From Dimorphilus gyrociliatus (taxonomy: Eukaryota > Annelida > Polychaeta > Dinophilidae), in assembly GCA_904063045.1 (NCBI GenBank), contig CAJFCJ010000003.1:2029106-2093105 (forward strand): a stretch of 64,000 bases of DNA, read 5' to 3'. A program made the translations under genes and the position numbers. Under the pieces are notes generated by a model. That model was not told the origin of the DNA. It made no database searches and saw only the letters and a list, made by a program, of their open reading frames with translations. Each line of letters begins with the position of its first letter. The first letter of the stretch is position 1. Positions 51,609 to 63,355 of this stretch are shown here, piece after piece.

Positions 51609-52678
51609 CTTTCTGTCTCCAATCGATTTGAAATTTCAATTGATATTTTCGAGTTTCTCTTGTTTATATTTGCTGCGTCCCTCTATTTTATAAAAATAAT
51701 GTGAATGTCATAGGGTGGTCCCTGTCGATTCGTTTTAATTTTCTTAACATTTTCATTCTGGCAATAATAGAACGGAATATGACTCCATGCTCCTAAATAA
51801 ATCATGAAAGAATTTCATCATCACGAAATTGTCATGAAAATGCGAAGGGCGTCTAGAGGGTAAAACGGAAATAAATACAATCACGCTTTTACCCGCCGTT
51901 CAGGTTAAGCCTCAAATAATAAACACCCCCTTGATAAAATTGACAAAGATTTCTTTGAGTTATACAAAATATTGTTGATCGACTTGCAAAATCTAGAATA
52001 ATAAAAGAAATAGTGGGATTTTGTTTTCTTTGGTGTGATATTATGAAAATGAGAGTACCTCCTTGTTAGTAGTAAGGAAAGCTTTGTAGTTTTCTTCATA
52101 GTTGAAAACCTTTTAAGCTTGTTGATAAGTTAGACACTGAATACTGTTAATTTAAAAAAGAGTAAAATTCACAGAAGAAAGCTCATTACATACAAGATTT
52201 CGTATAATCGAAGTTTTATCCTTAAATATTGTAAATTTCTTAATATTTTTTAAAATTTAGTTGTAAAAATTGAGTTATTGTTATTAAAATCAAGGTAACA
52301 AATATGGGATGTTCCATTTTTTATCAATAAAAACCTTCTGGAGTGCATAAGGAAATTATTAGATTATTATTATATGTACTCATATATTGGCTATTCTCTA
52401 TTTGCTTTATTCGAGCTCGCATTTCTTTGTTTGGTATTGGTAAAGTCATTGAGAGTCGATATCAAATGTTACTTTTTTTGAATTGTTTCATAGTTATCTG
52501 AGCTTGGTAAATTATCTAAGGTTGACCTCGTTAAGATAAAATTTAAATATTAAATCTTATGATATATTGTCATATATCATATCTTAGAACAAGAGATAAA
52601 CGGAAGAGGGCTAGAATCTTAAAAAATGAAAATGTGGGTAACAATATCCGGAATATATGTAATAGAACCATACACAAA
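51609..52678. other. Intergenic: divergent promoters of AOX and ANAPC2
   Basis: AT-rich, no gene signal. An in-frame upstream ATG (52559) could lengthen ANAPC2 but the extension is basic and unlike the family. Confidence 0.5.
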
Positions 52679-54961
52679 ATGGCGGAAAGAGACTTATTTG
52701 AAAATTTTGCAAAGTTACAAAATAGCTTTTACCTGGCTGTCTCTCGGGTAAAATCAATAAATTTTATTTTTATCATTTTTATATAAAGACTTTTGGAATT
52801 TCTCTTTTGATAAAGATAGTTTTAACCTTATTTTTCAGACGATTGATCCTAATTTCAAACAGAATATTGAATGCGCGTTCCGTATTGTTGGAAATTACGG
52901 GATGATATCGTTGTTTGCTGATTGGTTTGGTAGTCAACTGTCACTCTACTTTAAAGATACACTTATCCCTAATTTAGACAATGAATTTAATTCAAAAGCG
53001 ACTGATCAAACAAGTAGAGTGTATAGAGGCCTAGACGTATTACACTCCGGTTTAAAATCTTTATTTGACTATTGCAATTTATGTGACACTTTTATCGATA
53101 GTAACAATTTCACAATTATTTTACAATCAAAAATTGAAAGCTGCATTCTGCCTAATTTATCCCAGCCTTTCCTTGATCACATAATGAAATTATATCAAGA
53201 TATTTCCGATGAATTATATTCGCTGGACGAAAATTTTTCTTTCGAAGTATTCAATCAAACAAAAGCAAACCAATTTCGCCAAATGAATGCTCAAATGTAA
53301 GTGTGTTTATTTTTCTGAATAGGTGTTGGTACTAAACAATCATTGTGTTCTGTAGGAAAGAAATTAATTTATGGAAAAATATGTGTTATTGTTATGCCAC
53401 AGAAGCTTTTCACGAAACGGTTGTGAAAACGGTGAAAAGCCTGTCATCTAATGAAAAGCTTATACATTCTCCACTTGTCCCTCGCCTTTCTCAATGGTTA
53501 TGTGCGTTTAGAAATAAATATTCTCGGCTTATCGGCGAGGAGGCGTCAACTAGTGTTGAAAACGTTCCGTTGTATGTTTTGTTTGAGGCTGTCGCCAAGG
53601 AGCGAATACGAAACATCTTCAAACTTATGGTTCATTACCCAGATAGTTCCAGATCGTTGATAGAGTTGAAAGACTGCATCGATCGTGTTCCGAAATTAAA
53701 GCCGGTTTTAGCGACGGAGATAAAGACCGCAATCAGTCGAAGACTTCTTCATGCGGGCGTTGCAACAACGGAAATTTTAACGGCATACGTAGCTGTCGTT
53801 AAAACTTGTCGCTTATTACTAGATTTGGATAGTGTTGTAGCATCTATAACTCGACCCATAACAGATTATTTACGCAAAAGAAACGACACAATTCGTTGTT
53901 TGGTTATTAGCGTTGTTGATGAAGACAATGACATTGATTTGTCTTCTTTTGATTCTCTAAACTATTCGATGGATTTCTGGAAAACGTGGCAGCCCCCAAG
54001 CACACATATTGATAGTATAGATTTAGAAGAATCACACAAAGACACTTTCAATGCTCTAGTTGACGATTTGGGTGGTGCTGATTTATTAGTCAAAGAGTAC
54101 GCAAAACAATTAGCTGAAAGAATGCTTGCTTCGCCTGGTGATTTGCGGGTTGATGACGAAATCAAAAGGATCGAAACCCTCAAATTAAAGTTTGGTGAAC
54201 CAGCATTGTCAGCCTGTGATGTAATGATGGTGGACTTGAAAGAATCTAGTCGTATAAGGAGCTGTTTGAAGAAAGAACAGACCAATGCTCTTATTCTGTC
54301 AGAACACTATTGGCCAAAATTACAGGAAGAGGAAGTTGTTCTCCCTCCCGAGATAGAAAATCGTTTTGAAGAATTTACCAATGACTATCAAAAAGTTAAG
54401 GAGGGACGAACACTAAAATGGCACAAGCAATTGGGTACTATAAATATGCGTTTGGAATTAGGAGATAAGAGCTTAAATGTTGCAGTTAGTCCAGCTCACT
54501 CTGCTCTTCTGCATTTATTTACTGTAAAGGATGAACCATGGTCACTTGGCGATCTCGCTAGGGAATCTGGTATGACTAGCGCGGCAGTGAAAAGAAGGAT
54601 GAATTTGTGGTTGAAAGAAGGTGTCATTTCCCCACTGCCAGATGATAGGTTCGAGCTCAATACTACCTCAACAAGGGCTGCTGTCAATGAATCCATGGAA
54701 GAAAATCCGGAAGAAGAAGACGAGAAGGAGGAAGCGGCAAAAGCGCCTAGTCCAAAAAAAGGAAATGTAAATACTGTCTGGATGTATATTCAAGGTGTTT
54801 TACGAACTATGGAATCTGTTCCGAAAGACAAATTGCTAAAAATTCTCGCAATGTTTTCTGCTCATTTTTCTCAATTGGACATACAAAATCTTCTTGCGAA
54901 CAAGGTGAAAAACGGGCAATTAATCTTCAGTGACGGAGTTTACCGCCTTCCGACCTTATAG
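52679..54961 (+). CDS. ANAPC2: Anaphase-promoting complex subunit 2 (cullin-like)
   Basis: Exons 52679-52747, 52839-53296 and 53356-54961 give 710 residues. The C-terminal half is the cullin homology domain: LGGADLLVKEYAKQLAERML, LKLKFGEPALSACDVMMVDL, LSEHYWPKLQEEEVVLPPEI, LKWHKQLGTINMRLELGDKS and SLGDLARESGMTSAAVKRRM. The APC2-specific winged helix ends KNGQLIFSDGVYRLPTL, like VRDQQLVYSAGVYRLP in human. It forms the catalytic core with ANAPC11 in the APC/C ubiquitin ligase that triggers anaphase. The start MAERDLFENF follows an AAAATGGCGG context and is preferred over an upstream ATG. Confidence 0.96.
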
Positions 54962-55242
54962 AAACAGATGCTGCTGATATATTTTATATTATGAGAGGTA
55001 ACTGGCCTATTGCATAATGAAGGTTAATACCCGCTTATTTACGCAGGTGCACAAACTTAATTGCTGTGGAACTAGGCGGTTTGTTTTTCTTTTTCTCCTA
55101 TGCATTAATCGACGTGAAATATTCTGAAGAGGTTTAAATTATTTATAATGCAGTGCAGGATTTTGTGTATTAGGCAAAAACGAGGAGAAGGAAAACAAGT
55201 AAAACGATTTTTTTAAAACAAGAAACAAAATTGCTCCCTCTC

Positions 55243-55273
<31 letters not shown>

Positions 55274-56318
55274 TTTCTTCAGCAAATGCCTTCAGCCGGC
55301 CACTTCAATTGTCGAATTAAGCCTATAAGACGTATAAGAAGAGAATATGTTTTAATTTTACTGCAACTCGCGTAATAAAATGATATTTATACCTCCTTTC
55401 CCTTTTGCATATCTGCCATAGCGTTCGAGCTGTAGAAAAAGAATTATTATTTTTTTTTTGACATAATAAACACTTGCGGAATTGTTGCCTGTCAAATCAA
55501 CGTTTAAGTATTTTTTTTTCAAGCAAGTTTTATTTGTACAAAATAAAAAAATCGTCGATTGATTGTCCTGTTTTTTTTAAACAGAACTTTATATCCTCTA
55601 CTTATCAGCCTATATTAAATATTTTTTAGGATCTAAGTTCACTTGATATAATTTGCCTTTTTTTTAAGCTATCGTGTCTGCTAAACCTTCAGCTTCCTTG
55701 AAGAAATCAATACTCTTAGAGATAAACATACTAAAATTCCCTTTTCATACAAAAAAGAAAATCTTTCAACTGACAAGGATACAGTATTCCAAATTTGTAC
55801 AATTTACTTTTCTTGACATTAACAATTTCTCACTTGTTTATAAATTGTATACTAGGATTTACTTTTTTTTTCTTATAGTTATTTTATTTCAATAATTGTA
55901 TTGTGTTTTTTTTGTATTCTTTGTCTTTTTTTATCATAAACTATTTATATATTTTTTGCTGTTAACAGTAAAATTAATTTCAAAAAGAGTACTTTTAATA
56001 TTGTTTCTATACATTTGGCACTTTTCTGAAAGCGATAACAACTTGCGATTTTCGTGTTGTTAAATGGGAGAGTATCGCGTTTAATATTAAGGTGAAAGTA
56101 TATGCTAAGCACAGTCAGTATTATTTTACTTTGTTCTTGAGTTTCGACTTATTTAAATGTAAAAAAGAACATAAAAAGGTTGACGGACAAGAGGTTTACT
56201 GGAAAGAAATGCAAGCAAAATAATGCTAAATACTTCACCTTTCCAATAACCTTTTCTTCCAGTCAAATCTTAGGAGGCCGTTACGGAAATATTTTATCTT
56301 TACCATCATTTTTTTTTC
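54962..56318. other. Intergenic with (CT)n microsatellite
   Basis: No gene is seen in about 1.36 kb of T-rich sequence. It contains the CT repeat listed separately. Confidence 0.5.
55234..55274 (+). repeat. (CT)n microsatellite
   Basis: CTCCCTCTCTCGTTCTCTCT followed by uninterrupted CT dinucleotides; a simple repeat with no gene. Confidence 0.9.
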
Positions 56319-57262
56319 TTATAGCTTAACGCGAAAAACATTACTCACTCTAAGATCGGGAAGCGACGATCTCCAGCCAATCATATGTGCTGTTGTTCTT
56401 GGAATTGGTCGAGGCGAGGGCAACACCTGTTTTAATAACAATTCTAATTAAAATGTTGTTATGAATACGAAAAAGTAAATAGACTGAGAGTTGTATGAAT
56501 CATTGTATAATAAATTGAACAGACCTTAACCCTTTCTTCTATTGGTGTGATTTTCGGCAATTTAGTTTCTTGGTGAGCTTTTTCTTTCACCGGAAATTCT
56601 TCTTTTACAAGCTGTTTTTGTAAAATTCGTTATTTTAAAAACGTCTCCGTGATAGTAGAAAGTGTAACGATGATCATAGACGTTTTAGTACGGCATATAA
56701 ACCCGTCCGGGGTGTTTGTGCAGCAAACAGAGCAGACCTAATTGGGTAATTTGTTTGCTGTTTACATTTTTTTATTGCTACTAGGCAATTGCGTAATGAT
56801 TAACAATTATCTTTTAATGTAATAAATCACAAAATTGAAGAAAGAAAGAGGGGTAGAGTTAACAGAAACTTCTGGTAATTGATTTTCTTGCTAAAGGGGA
56901 GAATGTGATAAAACCTGATAATTTCGGTAATAAATTTAAAACTATATTAATCATATGACCCGAGGAATGTTAAAAAAAAGAGTTTGATAAGTTTTATAGT
57001 TAAAAAAAAAGTATCTTCGGTTAAAAAAATTCTGTATTTTTTATGTAATCAATCCTTACGTCGCGATATCTTGTTGTCATGAAGTTCCAATTTCTCGGCC
57101 ATGACTTCGCAGCTTTCGTTTCGTGATAGACGTGAGATTTCCTAGTGAATTATCACAGTACGTGTTAGAAATTCTTCAATTAATTTTTCAATCTTACCAA
57201 ATATCGTCTTGACCAACGTAATTACATCTAGCAACAGCTAATCCTTGATCTGGACGGGCCAT
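56319..57262 (-). CDS. CIMIP1: Ciliary microtubule inner protein 1 (C20orf85/LLC1 homolog)
   Basis: Exons 57198-57262, 57060-57141, 56525-56611 and 56319-56426 give 113 residues. NYVGQDDIWKSHVYHE, KSWPRNWNFMTTRYRDLVKE, LPKITPIEERVKVLPSPRP and IPRTTAHMIGWRSSLPDL match human C20orf85 (NLVGQDEIWKYR, NWPQNWGFLTT, VPQTTQGFIGWRSAVPGL). The family lines the lumen of axonemal doublet microtubules in motile cilia, so the animal has motile cilia (inference). The end is uncertain: after PDLR there is a strong donor (GTGAGTAA), so the last few residues read through an intron in this model and another short exon may lie to the left. Confidence 0.85.
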
Positions 57263-57637
57263 TTCCGTTAGGATATGTATAATTAGTAAACTAACTTCTT
57301 TGAAATACTGTCTGCAATAATTAATCGAAATCTATCGCACAGTTCTATTATTCTCCTTGTTGTCATAGCAACTCTGATAATTTTGAACTTTGTGTCAAAA
57401 TTTCTATGTCATACTCTCTTAAATATTTTTAGTAGCTCGTCAAAAAAGATCAAACGTTTTTAGCAGCTTTTTCCAGCGTTTGACAATAAACGCTCCCCAA
57501 GAACGCGCATGCGCAGACACTTTCCTCTAATGAACCAATCGGTCTCATTCAAACTAGCTTAAAAACCAATCAGTACGATAGTTATCGGAAAAAAATCGAT
57601 TGGTAAATGGTAGAAGTGACTCATAAGCATCGGCAGC

Positions 57638-60600
57638 ATGTCGTCAAAATGCGAGTGCGTGCGTAATGGCCCGCTAATCCTCCTTATAATAGGTTTGTTT
57701 ACGAAAAGCGTGCATTCGCGCCCAGTATAAGATTCACCGAATGTTTAATGGAATAACGTATTTAATCTAGCCAAATAATATATTGAAATATTCTTGTTGG
57801 TTTTAAAAACTAACATGTTTAATCATTTTCAGAATCGTGTTTGGTGTTACGGTCCGCTCAAGGTAAGGAACCTTTTTCATGATTGTATAATTTCAATAGT
57901 GAAAGTCTAGACAGCTTTATGGTTAGCTCGTTTGTCTAGCCTAAACCGCAAAATAAACGCGTTGGAGAACAATGTAACCAATGCGTCTTTGGTGCCAATG
58001 CCATTAATATTTATTCCCGTATAGGATTTCAGTAAAAACACGCAACGGTTAATGTTCACTTTAATTCGCCGAGGCAAACGTGCACGGCATGTGTTTTACA
58101 TTTATGTCATTTGGAAAAAGTTTTTCAGGTTGCTACCGAACCGGGAATTGTGTTGAGGTGTGAGGGTACATGCTCTATTGCACATACGCAATGGTTATCC
58201 ACCTGTACCGCAATAATCTTTATTTGTATAGTCATATACAGTTTAACGTGTAGAGATATGTATAGATATATACTATGTGTAAGTTTATATATGACTATCT
58301 ATCTATATCTATCTACGTACTAGTGTCTGCGTCTGTGCGCAAATCTGTGTTCGCGACCAAGCTTGTCAGTGTTTTCTTACGGATGAGAATGTAACAATTT
58401 TTTATTGCATAGACCAGTAGGCTACTGCGCATTTAGGCGTGTAATGTGGATAGAACGTTAAGTAAACGATAATGATTTATCAACACACCTATATTTGAGA
58501 GAAATTGTTACATGGCGTCTCAGGCCTATTTATTTGACTGGAAATATATATCAGTATCAAAGAGGGACAGGGTTAAGGCCAAATGTTTGAATTTCTTCTT
58601 CCATTTCACGTCCCATTCAGTTTCCCTGTCTTGTACGCATGCGTACGGAATCAGCACGTTTTTATGATGACGTCACGGACAAAATGTAGCAATTTAATCT
58701 CAAAACGCGGACGATCCCCAGGCGCCTTGTTTATTCTGACTGTGAGTAAATTGTTATGATTTACAACAGCGTCTTTTCTTAAAAGAGAAAAGTTGTTACA
58801 CTCGGCAGGCCAACCTATTTGTTGTCATCTGTCTGTCTATCATTCTCTCTGTTCCTAGTTCGTCTTTCGCGACCTTTTTTGTTGACCTTTTGACTAATTG
58901 ACACCCGGGGAGTTATTTGAAATTCATAAAGGTTTGACGCATTGCAAACTGGTAAGTGATGAATATTTGACGAAATTATTCAAATCGTGATATTACTCTA
59001 TGTAGCTTCAATTTACTCTGAATAGAATTAGTCGAGTGTTTTCCGCTTCCTGATTGAGTAATAAGTTGATAATTAGGTCGTAGACAGTGGTGTGTAGACA
59101 CGGCGCTCAATGGCTTACTGCAGACGTCTGGATGTTTTACGAGGATCAATTGTAAAATGTATAATAGTATTTTTTTTCTAGTCACGTGACATTTCATATT
59201 ATGTTACATACCTGAATTAGCTTTGTATTTCCCCTATTCATTTTCGCACCATAAACTCAGTATTAAAAATTCCAGCATGGTTATACATACTGGTTCTCTA
59301 AAGGCGGTAAATGGCAGATTTTTGAGTAGTTAAATACAATGCAAATGATTGAAATTTACATATCTTACTTTTTGATGTATTGCTTTTATTTAACTATCAT
59401 TTGACGAGAAGAGCGGCTACCTTGACTATTGAATTTAATTACCCAACTTTTTTGTTATCACAGATGATAAGGCATGCGACGCTATAACAATTAGTAAACA
59501 AGAGCTCATCAGGCCTTCGCCTTCTTGCCTAATCTTCTTACGTTCTTCCAATCATCACTTAAATCTCCTATTCAACGCTTCAGATTGCTGCCGGGCATCA
59601 ATCGAAATCCAAGAGAGGCCTTTGACAAATTCAAATTTCACTGCCGAAAAATACGATTTGTCAGAACAATTGGGTGTTGAATTTAAATGGGCAACGCGAA
59701 AGTCAAAGAAAATTTGGAGCGTCGTCTACAAAGTGCGCTTAAACGACTCATGTGGATGTGAAGCCTTGTGTATAAACGATCGGAGGTTCTTATGTGAAGA
59801 AAAAAAGACAATATCGTCTAAAACTGCTTTATTTGGCTGTCTTGCTATGGCTGTCTGTTTAGCATTCGCCTTCTCTCTAGTGCTATTGTGCAGAAGACAA
59901 AGAGCAAGGAGGGGAAGCTTGTTACCAGCTTCTCTGTCCTCCCAGCAAACTCAGGTAAATGATAATAATATATAAGTGATAAAACTTGCCCGCAAAAACT
60001 AGGCCTACAATCCGTCCGTCTAGCGCACGTCTGGATTTCCAGGCTAATAAATATGCATTAGTGACGTCATTCATATTCGAGCGCGCTGATTGGCTGAACT
60101 CTAGTGAAATCCCCTATCTCTTTTGTAACTGCTAGCCGACCGTCAGTGTCGGACGAGTAACAGCGTAGGAAATGTCTGGGCGAACTTATTGCGCTCAGAA
60201 ATTTCTATGCTTTTTAGAAGATTTTGTTAAGAGGAAGGAGAAGTCCGTAGAACGAAAACACCTTCGACAGCCACGATCAAAGCAGATCAAACACGCAAAA
60301 CGCGTCTCTAGTCAGTGTAGTAAAACGACCGACGTAAGTTTGTAATGGAAATCTCGCACTACAGTCTCTTGTTGTTTTGATTTTTGATTATATTTCGTTC
60401 TTAATTCTTCATTTTCCTTTCAGGTTTCGTATTCGCCAATTCGTCAGCCCTGCCACGTAGCGAGATCCGGTGACGGTGAGGGTTTTTCTCATGACCCTTC
60501 AGATGTCGTCGTTGACGACGGAGCACGCTTCCCGACCGTCATAGCCCCTCCAAATGTTAAAGCCGAAGACGCCCCTCCTCCCTACAGTCGGATACCAGTC

Positions 60601-60711
60601 GTGAATACAACCAGGCACAATTCATTGTCAGGTCTACGACGATCTCGACCTGAAGAACCTCCTAGGAGCAATAGTGTCAGTGTTGGTTCTCCTCCTCCAT
60701 ATAGAGCGTGA
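57638..60711 (+). CDS. Single-pass membrane protein, C-type-lectin-like ectodomain and PPxY tail
   Basis: Exons 57638-57692, 57833-57862, 59464-59954 and 60424-60711 join in frame to 287 residues. A hydrophobic N-terminal stretch (GPLILLII) acts as signal peptide. The ectodomain resembles a diverged C-type lectin fold: CLIFLRSS, FNASDCCRASIEI, and the end NDSCGCEALCINDRRFLCEE, like the CxC to FICE closure of that fold. One membrane helix follows (FGCLAMAVCLAFAFSLVLLC), then a basic stop-transfer (RRQRARRG). The cytosolic tail has two PPxY motifs (APPPYSRIP and the terminal SPPPYRA) that bind WW domains of Nedd4-type ligases. The 1.6-kb second intron is the longest here. The lectin call is weak; the membrane/PPxY layout is solid. 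Confidence 0.75.
58668..58675. promoter_or_regulatory. CRE palindrome inside the long intron
   Basis: TGACGTCA, the full CREB/ATF site, inside intron 2 of the lectin-like gene. It may mark an intronic enhancer or another promoter; chance occurrence cannot be excluded. Confidence 0.35.
60062..60093 (+). promoter_or_regulatory. Probable internal promoter (CRE plus inverted CCAAT box)
   Basis: TGACGTCA at 60062-60069 and, 20 bases on, ATTGG (inverted CCAAT) at 60089-60093, in a locally GC-richer stretch. They stand 80-110 bases before an ATG that opens an alternative first exon. The spacing is typical of a TATA-less proximal promoter. Confidence 0.5.
60172..60333 (+). CDS. Alternative first exon (or cassette) of the PPxY protein
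   Basis: ATG at 60172 opens 54 codons (MSGRTYCAQKFLCFLEDF, then a strongly basic stretch) ending ACCGAC at a perfect donor GTAAGT. It is phase 0, so it can splice to the 60424 exon and give a soluble 149-residue isoform with both PPxY motifs but no membrane helix. It could also be included between membrane segment and tail as a cassette, since it is a multiple of three. Confidence 0.5.
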
Positions 60712-61196
60712 ATACGGTCTTAGACCGATCTTCCTCTTCTCCCAAATGTACGAATGAACTAGTGAGTTTCCCGGTCTTCAAAAGGCCAGTGAGATTGTGC
60801 TATTTATCTCGGTGTAAAAAACTTCTTTATTGTACAGTCTAAAGAAATGACGCAAAACAACAATTTTTCTTTTTTTTTGACAAATGATCTGCCGCCTTTA
60901 AGCGGTCTTGTTATAATTAAATTTAATAATGAAGCAAGAAAATACAGTTTTTTGTTTAAGGCTGTTAAAGGTCACATGTTTTAGGTGCATAACGCATTTA
61001 ATACGCTTAAATATACAATCGGTGTTTAAAAATCAATTTTTTTACAGTTTATCAAAAGATTGTACGTCTTTTTTAATGAAATTCACAAATGGAAAGCGTC
61101 ACATACAACTGTATCAAAGCACTTGTATTTTCCTTAGAAAAGATCAACAAATAGTATTCTAACATCATAGCAACGTATTATTTCAGAATTCTTCTA
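60712..61196. other. Convergent 3' region of the PPxY gene and UTP4
   Basis: No gene is recognised; a short plus-strand open stretch at 60929-61162 is not supported. Confidence 0.5.
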
Positions 61197-63355
61197 TCAT
61201 GTTCCAAACTGTTTCTTTCTCAGAGCAGCTGGGAAATTGTTTGCTATTCTATCAGGTGTTTGTTCAACGACAACCATTTGCCCATTGAAACTTTGTCCAT
61301 AAAGAATGTACTACAGGAAGAGAAACAAGTAAGTAAGCATTTGACATTATGTTTTAGTATATACCTTAAACTCTTTACATTCGTGCAAACCGTCTCTTTG
61401 GGTTCCAGATGGATCAATAATGGAAATCGTTGAGTGCGTTTGAAGAATTATCTTATTGTTATTTGTCTCGTACTGAATATTCACGACAACATCTCCCAAA
61501 AAGCGTCTAGACCGCCAGGTGTCGTTCAAAACTAAGGCTCTTTGAGTATATTGACCTTTCTCAGAATCGAATTCAAATATCTAGGGAAAGTAAAAAAAAA
61601 ATCGATAATTTGAGGATTTAACATTTGACTTATAGTAAAATGAAGCAAATTCAACTACTACACATGCAAAAGTGGGGTTGTTTTTCAATATGTTTGCGTA
61701 TCTGTATATGCAATATATCGCGGCTTAATTTAAAAGAGCAAAAATAGGTCAGTTATTGAACGCTTTTCCGCTTCTGGTGATTAATGGTTCTAATCCGATT
61801 GCTGATAATTTTCATGATCAATCTTAATCAGAGTGAATAGACGTTTAATTAGCACCTAGACTAATAATAGAAATAGGAGACGCCGGAAGTGAGAACGACG
61901 GCGTCTCGGGGTGCCTTCGAACAAAGAAACGGCTGTATAATGTATACTTAATTAGCATTTAGCTAACCTTCTCGTCCGAATAGCTGGCGATTAGGAGCGG
62001 AAGTTGCGGATGAAAGGCCATTGCGGTCGGTTGAGCAGTGCTGTATTGCGGTAGGTTGTAGACCATCTGAAAATATGATAATTCATTTTAATTCGACTGT
62101 CACGTATTTCATATAAATATGACAAAATTGCCTATTTTCGTCTCGGCACTTGTCAACTGACTTTATTGTTCGATAAAATATACCAAAGATAATATATAGT
62201 AGATATTCCACTTAGCAAAACACCGCCCTCCAACGATCTGATCGATTGCAAACAACACACAGCTTCTTTTATCAATAATGAATAGGAATCACATAGTTTC
62301 CAATCGAGCCAACCGTTGGAAGGAGGCTTAAGCATAAAATTTACTGGAACTCGTAGACTTTTAAATTGGTGTAATAGAAGTTAACCAAAATCAGAACGAG
62401 GATTTTAAGTAAATAGAGTTAAAAATAGAAAAAACGGTCTGGATTTGTGAACAATCGCATATTGTCGTTTTTTTTATGACTTAGCCGTGGTGTTTTTTTA
62501 CTTGAGTTTTTGTTTATTAGGCGTTAATGTCATATCGCTGTTGTACAGGGTAACTCTTTTTAAGAGTTTTTAAAGAATATTCGAATCAATTATAATTGGA
62601 TTTTTTGTCTATGTGACAATCAGATGATACTTTGCTCATCTCTAAGACACTAATCTTTAATAATCCTTATTAATGTAAATGAACTCATACTTCTCTGGTT
62701 TTGACGTCGTAAACCTCAATGTTGGATCCATGATCTCCCAGTGCAAAATACTTTTCATCCTCACTAGTCTTTAGTACGGATATGACATCTCCTACAAAAG
62801 AATATGCATTTATACAAGAACAAATTAAAGATGTAGGCTATTATTTATATAAGATTGTCGGAGATCTGACATCAAAAGCCAACGCATTTCACACCTTTAC
62901 TATATTCTTTCATTAGTTATACTTGTTAATGTAATGGAATACGCTTATGTAGTCTCCTTATGACAAAACACCTAAGGGGTGTGGCTTTCAGTCAGATTCA
63001 TCAAAGAAGACCATTTTGTTAGTTCATATTACTGATGGAGTTACTTACCACCCTCCTTTATTGTAAAAACTTGACAGTCGTCTCGAACGTCAATCAGTAA
63101 GACTTTGCCATGTGATTGACAGCAGATAACGGCGTCTGCTAACACCAAAATTTTCCAACTAGGGTCTAGCGGCTTGGTTAACCTGATTTTTGTTAATTTA
63201 CTTCCACCGCCTTCTAGGGTAAACAAACGGGAATTTTTCGTATCAGAATAGGCTAACATCGTTCCCGACTTGCAGATATGGGAGCAAATTACGAACTTCT
63301 CGCCTCGGGCATTCAACTTTATCAACTTTTCCGCTTTTCGAATCAAGGACAGCGT
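61197..63355 (-). CDS. UTP4: U3 snoRNP small-subunit processome protein UTP4 (Cirhin), 3' part
   Basis: Six exons, 63049-63355, 62691-62791, 61968-62066, 61365-61580 and 61197-61310, plus more beyond the right edge. They read as C-terminal WD repeats: EKFVICSHICKSGTMLAYSD, SWKILVLADAVICCQSHGKV, DVISVLKTSEDEKYFALGDH, QPTAMAFHPQLPLLIASYS and IQYETNNNKIILQTHSTISI. The end is IANNFPAALRKKQFGT, directly comparable to the IIAQLPPPIKKKKFGT end of human Cirhin. UTP4 belongs to the t-UTP subcomplex that couples rDNA transcription with 18S processing in the nucleolus. Only the C-terminal half is inside the window; the intron starting at 63356 runs past the last recognisable sequence. Confidence 0.9.

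Noticed and set aside
52559-52678. Upstream ATG extending ANAPC2 by 40 residues
   Set aside because: The extension is basic and family-atypical, and MAERDLFENF has the better start context.
58111-58323. Plus-strand frame of 70 residues in the long intron
   Set aside because: Low-complexity end, no conserved pattern; an apparent acceptor before GTTGCTACC leads quickly to a stop.
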